Positions 10,046 through 21,000 of a DNA stretch of 64,000 bases are shown piece by piece. The position numbers and the translations under genes were made by a program. Each line of letters begins with the position of its first letter. Positions within the stretch are counted from its first letter, which is position 1. The stretch spans positions 24,723,371 to 24,787,370 of the forward strand of contig OZ020487.1 of NCBI GenBank assembly GCA_963971405.1, read 5' to 3'. The notes beneath the pieces are model-generated. The model saw only the letters and a program-made list of their open reading frames with translations, was not told where the DNA came from and did not search any database. Source of the stretch: Psococerastis gibbosa (lineage: Eukaryota; Arthropoda; Insecta; Psocodea; Psocidae).

Positions 10046-11030
10046 TTATGGGTTTTTGTTTATAACGTGACATAATCTTAATGCAAAATTTCAAATTACT
10101 TGTTTTAATTTTTATCTGCTCACTTGACTTTATGTAATATTTTTATTAAGAGATTTTACTGTACAATCGCCTATAACAGTGGCATTCACATATTAGGCTA
10201 CTACACAATAGGCTACAGCATTTAACTTTGAAACTACAATATATATGATATAATAATATAATCGAGTAGGTAATTATTCCATAATACAGGGTATGTCAAT
10301 AACAAAGAAACAAATCATAATCTAGGTAGAAGTTATTAGTCGATATTATTTTGCAAACAGATTGGAATCGCAGTTAAAGGATACATGTAGACGCGAACAA
10401 ATCTGAATAATTCATAAAGGAATTTTTATGAGGAATGCTTAGGCGACGTCCAGTTTTACGAAGAAACATCATAGACCTGCAGCGAATAAAAGCAAAGGTT
10501 GGTATAGCTAGTGACAAGATATTTTCAATTTATCGTCTTTCTCGGTTCAAAGAAAAGATGCAGCAGGGAAAGTTGATGATATTGAATGTTACACTTTAAT
10601 TTTATAATAAATGTTCGCTTTAGCTTTAAAGCTCAAACTTATACTGTACATTATAGTTCATTTAAACCACATTAGAATGAACTTGTTTTTGGCCTTGCCG
10701 AAATCGGTCGTTCGTATTATATATTTTTACTGTATAAATAAAACTATGTTATTCTTGTTTTATAAACTTGTCATTGTGCCATCAAGTCAATGTAGTCTAG
10801 AAACTGTTAAATATCTGCTGTATTTTGTTGAGAAGAATTAGGAAATCTCACATTTTAAGAGAACCGTGCCCAACACCCCAGTGGGTACCCTTACCATACT
10901 CGAAAAGGTCTAAAGTGAATATCCATGCAAAATGTTTTCCTTAATATTCGACTAGAATGAAAAAAAAACACCTTTTTTTTTTAATGCATGGGTTAAACAA
11001 ATTTATTATAGGCTATAACCGTTTATATAT
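10046..11030. other. Unrecognised AT-rich sequence
   Basis: Short frames only, none resembling a family I know. Confidence 0.45.
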
Positions 11031-11033
11031 CTT

Positions 11034-11104
11034 ATATTATATATATATATATATATATAATATAAATAATATATATATATATATATCGTATATATATATA
11101 TATA
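11034..11104. repeat. AT dinucleotide repeat
   Basis: About 70 bases of nearly pure TA, slightly interrupted. It will form cruciforms and is prone to length change. Confidence 0.95.
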
Positions 11105-11129
11105 AGAAAATCCTTTGGGTGGTAAGGGG

Positions 11130-11255
11130 GCAAAAACCCACTGCAGGTCAACAGAGAGACAGACTTTACAACACATTTTTGGGATTGTAATGGAACGTGA
11201 AATTCCGTTGAAATCTCGATATCGAAAATCGGAAAAAATCATCACAAAGCCGTAT
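11130..11255 (-). mobile_element. B-family remnant
   Basis: ATTCCGTTGAAATCTCGATA, then ATCGAAAATCGG and CATCACAAAGCC match the near-terminal part of the B family. The rest is lost. Confidence 0.6.
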
Positions 11256-12860
11256 TGTTTCTAGCAGGAAATAAAAAGAACACTATGTAGAATGCTGTGA
11301 AAACACGGTTTCATTGTATATTACGCCTCTATTGAACGTCTTTATTCCACAGTAGGTACCTAACAAATCTATAGATACATCAGAGAGAAACGTCTGACCA
11401 TATTTGAGCAGGGCCACGACTAATTTGATATTCACAAGGTGCGGAGATAAATCCTAATTTCCTGACTAAACCTATAATCCTAGACCAAACTCGGATCAGT
11501 GACAATGATCCAAACAATTTAGTCTAGTCGCTGGTCCGGGGACACAGTCATCTGCGGCCATGTGTCTTTAGTTAACATAAATTTAAATCAATGAGTGCGT
11601 TATTCGCGCGTTTCTCGTGGTCGGAAAGGCAACTGTCATCGGGCAATGGTTTCTACAGCTCATATGATAATTCAAATTTTCTACGATGTAATGGAAAATG
11701 TGTAAGTGCATTCATTATTTTAAAAGCTAACAGAACAATAGCGGTTGAAGCATAGAAACTGATTTGAATCCAGGGCTCTACTTGGGACACATCATATATG
11801 TAAATAAGTTATTGAACACTATTTTTATAGTAACCTCATTGTGCTTTTGATGTAGCATTAGCGAATCGATCGGTTAGTATAATTTTTGTAGCCTCAGAGT
11901 TTGGCGGCCTTATTCCTTATTGAAAACTAGCGAAACTTGCAATTATCTATTTGGCACGACAGTAACTCAGCCCACATGTGTGTAATTGTGTGACACGAAT
12001 ATCAATAAGAGTATAAAACAAGTTTTGACTACAATGCTTCGTTTAAACAGATACTGAGATATACCGTAGTGAATGAAGAACTCACATGTCAAAGACAATG
12101 AGAAAGGCAAACAGTATAGTTGCTCTTTGCTGAAATTCTCGGTTAGCGAGCAATAGAATATTTAACGTTACAATTTCTACGTTGCAAAAAACTTTAAGGT
12201 CACATAACTTGATTTTGGAAATTTAACCATGCGGACAAATATTGAGTATATCGTACTTTTAAAATCAACTTTCCATTTTACTACGAGTTACCCGCGCATT
12301 TGCTTTCAAAGGAAGAGTAATGTTTTACCAATTTAATTCCCAACGTCATGTATGCACACACTATATACTACTACATAATACATTGTATATACAGAGGTAC
12401 AGCATATACGGTATTTACAGTATGTATTGCTGAAGTCAACCGGTGGGGCAATGGCAACAGCAACTGGTTTTATAACAGTAAATAAAATAAAAAGTCTTTA
12501 TAACAGATATCAACTGATATGTCAAAATGCTAATGACGCCGATAAATGTAAACAATAGCTGAAAACGAAACAAAAACGGAGGGGGGGGGGGTCCATGAAT
12601 TTGGCACAAAACAGCCGCTAGGTCTCAGCCAGCGCAGCTATCGTAGGGGGGATGAACTGGATGAATTGAATGGGTTTTTGTAGGATGCCTTTTTTTCAGA
12701 GGTGAGCAACGCGCTTTTTGCGCCAGTGAATTTTTTAATAATATCAAATATTCAGTAGAAATCGAAGGAAACCTTTTTGCCAAAAGTTCACTGCTGTAAA
12801 TCACACAGCTCAACAGCATCAGAGAATGTGTGCAGAAGGGGTGCCGCACCATAACTGTGT
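11256..12860. other. Unrecognised sequence with one G-run
   Basis: A run of ten or more G lies near 12580. No gene or repeat end is recognised. Confidence 0.45.
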
Positions 12861-12861
12861 C

Positions 12862-13079
12862 AGGACATGTAGAGTAGTGGTACAGACTCCGACTTTCCCC
12901 CGAAAGGTTGTTGGTTCGAGTCCCGCACTTGCTACAATTTCTGGCCATCCATGTAACGCAGGCGGTCCCGGGCCTTCCCAGTTGAGTGTAAGAGAGTGCT
13001 ATGTAGCTGGCTCTAACTCCGCTAGGTTGGCTTAGTAATAGAACAAAAAAGTCAATATTTATTTATTTGTTTATTTATA
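12862..13079 (+). mobile_element. S-family tRNA-derived SINE
   Basis: Well-preserved copy. A-box-like TAGAGTAGTGGTACAGACTC, B-box GGTTCGAGTCCC, a CGGTCCCGGGCC body segment, the GCTAGGTTGGCTTAG end and an ATTT tail. ATAACTG precedes the head (12851-12857) and follows the tail, a possible short target duplication. Confidence 0.88.
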
Positions 13080-14305
13080 ACTGCGAATTCTGAGCTATAT
13101 ATTTATAATTCAAAATATTTTGTACCAGTATTGCAAGGTCATCTAGGCATTAACTGTAGAACATGGTTCAAGGTAGAAATTTCGGGTAAAAGTTTACATG
13201 TCTACAAATAGGGGCAACTTAAATTGGCTCCTATAGTCCAGATTTACCACAAATGGATTTTTTCCGTCGAGGAAAGCTCCAGAGTTCTTTTAATCCGTAT
13301 TTGGTAGGTATATACAGTACTTGCTAATTTGAAAGAAAATGTCAGCCAAGAACGTGTCCTTCCATCAGTTTTCTTTAAATGAAATTTAACCCCCCAATAA
13401 TTGTTCCTACGCCAGCAGCATCATGGTCAACACTCAATATATTACCTACTTATCAAACAGAAAAGTAGAAGAATATAAATAAATTAAAGGATAACTGCAA
13501 ATATGTAGTCCCGCTAACACTTTATCTAACGCCCACCTCCCTCCTAGCACCAGTTCATATTTAAAAATTAAAAATAAGAGCCAACATTTTGTAACAAATT
13601 GCAATCACAAAAGTGTTCATCGCACCTGTACTCAACAAGAAACTAATAACCAAAAAAGGGCAATGTGTAATGAAGCGTGTTTTCAAATAATTGGATGCAT
13701 AGAAAAAAAGATAAATGGAATGACGGTAAAATTTGTTTTGGATAATCCATATATAAATGCCACGATAAAAAAATGAAATAAAAACATTATATTTTGAAAA
13801 GCCCTCAGTACTCTCATTCATATTCATCATACTGACGATGGAATACAAAATAAAACAAAATTTTAAAAAAACGGAGCGGAACGCCTCAGCTTCCTGTTTC
13901 ATATACTGTATGTATACTGAAATAATGAGAAAGCATTGTATTGTATTTTCATCTGATTGTCATGCTGTGTAGTTGCTCTGCTAAGTCTATTCAATGAAAA
14001 ACACTTCGTTAACTTTCAAGATTACTTTCTCACGGAAGGTACGCACTAAGAAGGTAAAATTAAACGTCAGAAGGGGCTCATGGACCTTATTTAATTCGAT
14101 TCAACACAAAGAGCTGGGCTAAGAAGGCTGGGTTAATCAAATTGTCAGTTGTATATTAGCCCGAAGTCAGCAAAGTTCCAGGGTTTACATAGCATTTCGC
14201 AAATCAACCATATTTTCAACTATAAGCATGGGTAGCGCTTATGATTACAGCGGCTATAGCTATTATACTATAGTATACTTGTCTTATAGTGAAACCTTTT
14301 CTAAT
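13080..14305. other. Unrecognised sequence
   Basis: A 113-codon minus-strand frame at 13561-13902 is Phe/Tyr-rich, fits AT-rich chance reading and has no recognisable domain. Confidence 0.45.
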
Positions 14306-14307
14306 GA

Positions 14308-14538
14308 AGTAGTAGTAGTAGTGTTCGTCGGGTTAATAACGACTTAGGCCTCAAATTTGGGCCCATAGAGTGACCCCGACTTGACTGTCCTATGCCAGCC
14401 CATAGGACAGTGGACCTCCTGATTATAGTGGATTCCGAACCACTTGGGAAACACAGTGAAGTCACACGATTAGTTCGGAGGTGACCAGGACAAGTCCTAC
14501 CATGTTTCCCTACCGGCACTGTGCACACAACCAAGTCA
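14308..14538 (-). mobile_element. SINE-like element with LINE-type 3' end
   Basis: Minus-strand element of about 225 bp. Its body (GGTAGGGAAACATGGTAGGA, then GTGGTTCGGAATCCAC) is nearly identical to 33348-33528. Its 3' segment (GACAGTCAAGTCGGGGTC to TCGTTATTAACCCG, then ACT repeats) matches instead the 3' end of the LINE at 61129-61410. A SINE carrying its partner LINE's 3' tail is a known arrangement. A clear A-box is not visible, so the origin of the head is unknown. Confidence 0.65.
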
Positions 14539-14677
14539 TCTTTTTTCTAATGAAACTGCTATACATAACAATTGAACCTCCTTGATCTCAAGTAAGCTAA
14601 TCGGGGATGGGGAGTGAGAATGATTTCTCTCGTTATGACCACCAGCAGATTAGCAATAACGGAAAAAATAACTTACC

Positions 14678-14847
14678 CAGGGGCTTATGGTTAAGACGAC
14701 GTCCCGGTTAGGCGAAGATCGTGAGTTTGAATCCCGCCAAGCCCGGTTTTGCTATATCCTCTAATTTCGGTTACCCTGGGGATTATTTAAACCATTTTAA
14801 CGCGGTGATGAAACTAATCCGCAGGTTAATAAAGAAGTCTTCTTCAT
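14678..14847 (+). mobile_element. Second type of tRNA-derived SINE
   Basis: A tRNA-like head with an A-box region (TTATGGTTAAGACG) and a B-box-like GAGTTTGAATCCC. The body reads CGGTTACCCTGGGGATTATT and it ends AATAAAGAAGTCTTCTTC. Single copy in this window and different in sequence from family S. Confidence 0.55.
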
Positions 14848-15636
14848 CGTAATTTCATGGTAAATAATTTTCTTATGGTTAAATTTCGGATATGTAGGCG
14901 GGGGGTTGTCCACCTGACGTCACTGGCGGTGAGGTAAATTCTAGATAGGCTAAACCAACACATTACCACACAGTAATAATGGCAGGACACGCAAGGCATT
15001 AGAGCGTGAATTTTCTAGCATTTAAAAAAAAATAGTTTTCCACAAAACCAAATAGTTTTTTGGGAAAGAAACCTGTCCGGTTCCGTTACTCAATTCAACG
15101 CCTAAAACATGCCAGAAGGTAGAAATCATCGATAGAAAGGTTTCGCAGAAAAATTGTTTTTTAGTCATTTACACTCATTTATCATTAAAATTTAGTTATT
15201 TTTATTTTTTTACCCCCAAAAGCAAACTATCAAGGGGCAAGCGACCTTCCGCATTTTATTGAAATTAATAACGACTACAATATATGTGAATTTAAGAGAA
15301 ATCGTTGGAGCCATTTTTGAGAAATAATTTAAGTTTTTTTTTGAGTTTTTTGAGAATAAAAGCCCCCCAAATTGAGTTAGCCCAAAATAAAAAAAATTAT
15401 CCCGAGGTATGATTTTTGTGAACCTACATGCCAAATTTCATTCAAATCCACCGAGTAGTTTGCCCGGAAATCGATTAACAGACAGAGCGACAGAGCGACA
15501 GAACGACAGACATATCGTAAAAACTACTTATTTGGGTTCCTGGGACCTCAAAACGTGTAAATCCGTTGAAATCTCGGAATCGAAAATTTCGACCATCACA
15601 AAGCTTTCCTTATACTACGCATAAATTGGAAAGCAA
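14848..15636 (-). mobile_element. B-family element, nearly complete
   Basis: Minus-strand copy lacking only the first 50 or so bases. In order: TTTCATGGTAAATAATTTTC, G-run, GTCCACCTGACGTCACT, ACATTACCACACAGTAATAA, TATCAAGGGGCAAGCGACC, ACATGCCAAATTTCATTC, GACAGA repeats, and the palindromic end AAGCTTTCCTTATAC to GGAAAGC. Confidence 0.85.
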
Positions 15637-15991
15637 AAAGGTTTATGATTTCAAAGACCTAAAAGCGTTTTGCTAAATTTATTGCGCAGGGGTTGGAATT
15701 AATAATATTCAGAGTGAACTGAAGGAAAAGCGGGAAAATGTTAAAAGGGGCCTAAACTAGGAAATTTTCGTGTGAGTTGACCATGTTTTCGAAAGTTGAG
15801 ATTAGTCATTAATGCTGTTACATGCTCCTTTCGTGCGTAGTTGGGTTAAGTTAACATTCAGTCTGAGAGTTTAAATACGTTAGAAATGGCTGAAAACTAA
15901 GCGCAACAATGCTCAACGGGATAATGGGATTCTGCACTGCTTCCATGGGCGAATCGAAATTGTGGGAGTTACTATAATTCCGAGCTCCTTT
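15637..15991. other. Unrecognised sequence
   Basis: Short spacer between two B elements; nothing recognised. Confidence 0.45.
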
Positions 15992-16238
15992 ATTGCTTTC
16001 CTATTTATACTTTAGTATAAGGAAGGCATTATGATGGTAAAAAAATTTGATTACGAGATTTCAATGGATTTGCACCTTTTGAGGTCTCTGGGAGGAAAAA
16101 AAGTGTTTTTTAATAAATGTCTGTCGGTCGGTCTGTCTGTAGAACGATATGTGGGCGAACTACTCGATGGATTTTTTTTATTCAGCATGTTGGTTCATAA
16201 AAATTACATATCAGGACCGACTGTTTTTTCTACCTAGG
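15992..16238 (+). mobile_element. B-family element, terminal part
   Basis: Starts with the terminal palindrome in a diverged form and runs to just after the GTTGGTTCATAAAAATTACA segment, where similarity stops. Confidence 0.75.
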
Positions 16239-16623
16239 TATAGGATCTTAAGGTATAGGGTAGTGTTCGAGGAGAGAAGTCGAGTATAGTGAGTGGGCGA
16301 GTCAGAACATATACGTACGACACATTAATTGGCTGCCCAGGCTTTTGTACATACAACAGTATGCTCAACTCTAGACACGTATCTGTACTTGGTTTAGTCA
16401 TGCTTTCGCCTGTTTCATTGCGTCAATGGTAAGTTGGTCTCAGGTTGTCCATAATCACTTGTGGCCGGTGTAGGTTCACATGCACGCATGCCAGTTTGAT
16501 AATGGCAAAAATTCATATGGAAAAAATACAAATATGCCCGAAACCCATGGGGTTGTTGGCATCGGACAAGGGACCATAAAAAGTTCTTTAGGACATTAAT
16601 ATTTATTTATTCACTTTTTTCAG

Positions 16624-16674
16624 ATTCTTAAGGTAAAATAGCTTCTTCGAGAAGGTCCTAGAAACATGCAGCAG
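16624..16674 (+). other. Candidate upstream exon of the receptor
   Basis: A pyrimidine-rich tract ending TTTTTTCAG precedes 16624, and GTGAGT follows 16674. The stretch ends with ATGCAGCAG, which would join in phase 0 to the exon at 17877 and give the start Met-Gln-Gln. It lacks a signal peptide, which class B receptors normally have, so it may be untranslated or spurious. The real first coding exon may lie elsewhere upstream. Confidence 0.25.
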
Positions 16675-17326
16675 GTGAGTTTTCATTCAGCTGCCGAAAT
16701 TATTATACTATATATATATATATTATACTATATTACTTAGAAAATAGATTTGAATAATCCACAGCAACTGTGGATTTTTTTTTTTACTGAGAAACAGAAA
16801 AAACACATAAAATCAACTTTTTACTACCAACTCTAATAACAGAGATATGTAAACCCAAGTACGTAATTAAAACGGTTTCCAGACTTTTCCTAATGTAAAT
16901 TTATTTGGGAACCGCTGAATAAAAAATAATGTCATCCCTTACAAGGGCAGAAAGCAAACCCATTTTCCCAGGAAAGTTAAAAATGAGGTAAAGCCAGAAC
17001 CTACTTTGACTTCCACTGGAAATTACGTTTCTAATAACCTTCTGAGCTTTGGATTTTTTTACGTGCCCGTAATATTTTGCATGTGTAGAAGGAGAAATTC
17101 ACTCAATAAAATTAAGGGACAGATTTCAAAATATTTTGAACGAGGATTTTTGACTACATTGATCACAGCCGCAAAGTTATGAAAGTGGTCAAATGGAAAA
17201 TTCATAAAATTTCTGATTTCAAGCTATCTCAAAAATTAATCTATTTCCCGGCTGATTTACAACAATTCTATAAAATCGGTACATTGTACTTTATCGGGGT
17301 TTTCATAAGTAGGCTAATAATATCCC

Positions 17327-17546
17327 ACATGTAGAGTAGTGGTACTGACTCTGACTTTCACCGAAAGGTTGTTGGTTCGAGTCCCACACTAGCTACATTT
17401 TCTGGCCATGCTTCGGAGGGCATGTAAAGCAGGTGGTCCCGAGTTTTCCTAGTTGAGTGTAAGAGAGGGCTTTATAGCCCTAACTCCGCTAGGTTGGCTT
17501 AGTAATAGAAACAACAAAAAGCCCTTATATGTTTATTTTATTTATT
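17327..17546 (+). mobile_element. S-family tRNA-derived SINE
   Basis: Full-length copy with GTAGAGTAGTGGTACTGACT, GGTTCGAGTCCC, GGGCTTTATAGCCC and an A/T-rich tail, 330 bp upstream of the first recognised receptor exon. Confidence 0.88.
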
Positions 17547-17737
17547 AAAAAATGTAAATTACCTTCGAAAGACGGTAGAAGAAAGAAAATTACCTTAATC
17601 TGACCGCCTTCATAACTTTACGGCATTGGTACGTACCATGTGAATTAAGTAATTTCGTTAAAAATGCACGTCCACTAGCTGTTTAAAACATATTTTGAAA
17701 TCTCTCCCTTAAATATTTCATTTTATGCGTCAGTTTA

Positions 17738-17760
17738 AAAAAAAAAAAAAAAAAAAAAAA
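17738..17760. repeat. Poly-A run
   Basis: Over 20 A residues just upstream of the receptor exon. No retroposon body is recognised before it. Confidence 0.8.
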
Positions 17761-17876
17761 ACGGTAATAAAAATCTATCCAGGAAGACACTTTTTTAAAA
17801 TTTCAAGTTTGCACTGGATGAGGCTATGAGATAAATTCTCAATGGTATTGTGTACAGTATTATACTTTGTCTTCAG

Positions 17877-18074
17877 CACGTTACGACGCCAGAGGAACAG
17901 GATATCTTAATAGAATTGAACAGGGAAAAATGTTGGGCACTGAGCGCTACATCTAACACATCTAACGACCACTGTGGCTATATCTGGGATGGAATATTAT
18001 GCTGGCCACCCGCTGTACCTGGAGATCGGCCTAGCCAGCCTTGTCCGCCTTATATTTTAGGATTTTTCATACAG
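17877..18074 (+). CDS. Receptor exon a: first part of hormone-binding domain
   Basis: 66 codons, acceptor TTGTCTTCAG, donor CAG|GTTCGT, phase 0 at both ends. Carries Cys 19, 33, 42 and 56 and the WDGILCWPP motif. NTS is a possible glycosylation site. The ATG at 17850 lies upstream of the acceptor and is probably intronic. Confidence 0.93.
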
Positions 18075-21000
18075 GTTCGTTTTAAGATAGATAATTGTAT
18101 AATGTGCTTGCCAACAGAGTTATTTGTATATAAGCAGTTCGGAGGTTGTCTTTTGCATAGCAACCAAATTGTAAATAACTGTAGATTACCATCTTTCACA
18201 ATAAAAGTACACAGTACTTTTTTCTTTTTTTAAATAATCATAACGCAACGCCCTTTGGTGGCTTACGCGTTGCATGTTTAAATGTGTAGTGCAATACAAT
18301 GCAATACACAGTACTATTACAAAATATCCTTATATATTTACTAGGTTTACTTTTCCTATAAATAAATCCATTAGTCTACCCATACGCATGCATTTGTCTC
18401 ATTTAAAGAACTAAGATAGATACCACTAATAAAGAGACATGAGTACTTATATACAATAGTAAAGAGTGAATACACCTATAGGGTAACTATATAATACATG
18501 AGGAGCAAACTTTCAAAACGGCACTAATCCATTTTCGTAAAATGTTCAGGAAACACGAAAAACATAATTATTTCGGCTTTATTATAACGGGAATATAAGA
18601 TTTTAACCCTTCAGAAGACTTGGTTAAATTTTTTTGTTTTTGTTTTGATTAGCAATCTTGAATCAACTCATCTTCAAGATGGAAAATCGATGATAAAATC
18701 AATTTTTCATTTTCATGGATTTGTGACGTTTTGAAAGTTGGCTCCTCACATTTAGATTAACAAATTCCCTTGCAGGAGAGTGCCAGTAAACTGTGCATGA
18801 ACGATGGGAATTGGTTCAATTGGACAGATTTCTCGAAATGTTCCGATGGCACAGGGAAAAAATTTGTAAATGTACCATCAGACTACAATGCAACCGAATT
18901 GCAGAGGGTGAGCTATACAATACTGCATATGTATAGTTAAATATCCTATCTTTTGATAATAACTACATTTTTATTACGACGACACAAGGGCGGATTCAGC
19001 GGAAAATTTATACAAGCTGTATAAGTAAATTTATGAAGTGATTTGTTTGTTGAAGAGTTGAGTTTGACATGAGTGATGAGATGACAAAGTATTACGAAGT
19101 GAAAGTAGGACATTTTATTAAAATAGTGACGACGATTACTTACTTATTTTTTCCGCGCCTTATCCCCTACTTGTCGGCGCCTTCTCAGCTCAGGCGTTTT
19201 TCCCTGAGCTTGAAAGTGATTTCATTTTCGACAACACTACCGGTAGTCAATAATATTAAAATACTAAATATGCTTAACCTATAGGATTGAATTTATCAAA
19301 TTTCAGGTCCTTGTTCCAATAGTAAAAAACATTTCACACGTTGGATACGGACTTTCGGAGGTGATGCTGATAATTGCTTTCTTTGTATTAGCTACCAACA
19401 AGTAAGCCAACAAGCAATTCTACTTCAACTATGGTCGAACAAGTTAGACTAGGGAGTGTCATAAGTTGTAAACGGATATGGTTAATAGTTCCATGCGTTG
19501 ATGTATTTTTTATGTACGGCATACAATATACATTATATACAGTAGGTACCTAATGTAGATTAGCGTTTTCAAGTACAGACTTACAGACTTAAAAGAGATT
19601 TACAGACACAAGAATGTCTTGACATCTCGACAATAGAGTAATAGACTCGACGCATTGTGAAGACCCTATAAAATCTAAAGTTGGACATTTCCTTATTTTA
19701 TTTCGACATTTGAGAAGGGAAAATTAAATAGTTCGATTTCACTGTAATATAATAGTTAATTAATATTTTATGGCAATAGATCTTACCTTAAGACAGCCTC
19801 TTTGAAATAATCCGATGTGCTTGAATTCTTGATTTCACCTGAAACAATAATGCCAACATTATTTCAGGAGATTGCGCTGTCCTCGCAATATACTGCATCT
19901 TCATCTTTTTGTGTCATTTATTATAAAAGCGTTCATGGGATTCCTCAAGTCATCGCTATTTCAACGGGGCGTAGGCCTCCAATCCGACTTTGCCACTCAT
20001 TCCAATGGAAGCAGCCTATTCCACGAAGAAACCGAAGTGAGGGAGTATTTTATCCGTAAATATTGGAAATTGGTAACTCATCGTTACTATATGCCTTCAG
20101 GTTAAATTCAAATACAATCTTAAACTTTATATCGAAATGACGAAACCTCTCTTCCCTCTTGGAGAGAGAATAGAAAGGGGTGACTACAGTTTCCAACTCG
20201 AACATTTGATTGATTTTAATTTTGGATTTTACTCAGAATCTCAGATCATTGCCTTTTGTTCCGACATTCTGGGCTTACATATTTCCAAAAGTTGGATTTC
20301 ATCAAGATGAAACATCATTCAGCTCAACGCCATAACCTATATTATTTGAAGACTACCTATTGTATTTTTAGTGTACGATATCTGCGGGTCTACCATGCCA
20401 ACTTAACCTGGGCCTACAGGCTACAGACTACGACACGTAGAACCGCAGACAAAATACTAGGTATATAGTACTCTTTCACTGTGAGAGTTATTATTTATAA
20501 TATTATATAATATTATATTATTTACAATATTAAATTGTTATTAAAATTTATAGGGTAATAATTGGGAATGCAAGGCTTTTACAACATTGTGGCAGTACTT
20601 CATCATGGCAAATTACTCATGGATTCTTATGGAAGGTCTTTACATCCATAATCTCATTATGTGGGCACTATCGGCCGATAGCAGCAGCATCCTCGTCTAC
20701 ATTCTCCTTGGATGGGGTAAGCCATAAGGAAAGGGTACATTTCAATAGCTTAAAAATTAAATTAAAACACCCCCGTACACCCCTTACACTGCGGGTACGA
20801 GGGGCGCTAATTCAGGTATCTGTTGGGGGGGGGGGGGGGGGTGGCGGAAATGTGAAAGTCCAATATATGGGAAAACATACTGTATCCAATGCAGGTTGCA
20901 ATATTGCCACTACCACAAAAAGGGGGTTGAGGGTTTTTTTTTTAATTAAAAATAGGCGGGGAATAGCGGGGATCTCAGTATTTTAGCAGGTGTAAAGTTT

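Noticed and set aside
12625-12948. 107-codon minus-strand frame
   Set aside because: Half of it is antisense to an S SINE and no domain is recognisable.
13561-13902. 113-codon minus-strand frame
   Set aside because: Composition is that of AT-rich non-coding DNA; no domain or homology recognised.
14680-14750. Functional tRNA gene
   Set aside because: A- and B-box-like blocks are present, but the acceptor and T stems do not pair and a SINE-like body follows. The same holds at 641, 42370 and 62940.
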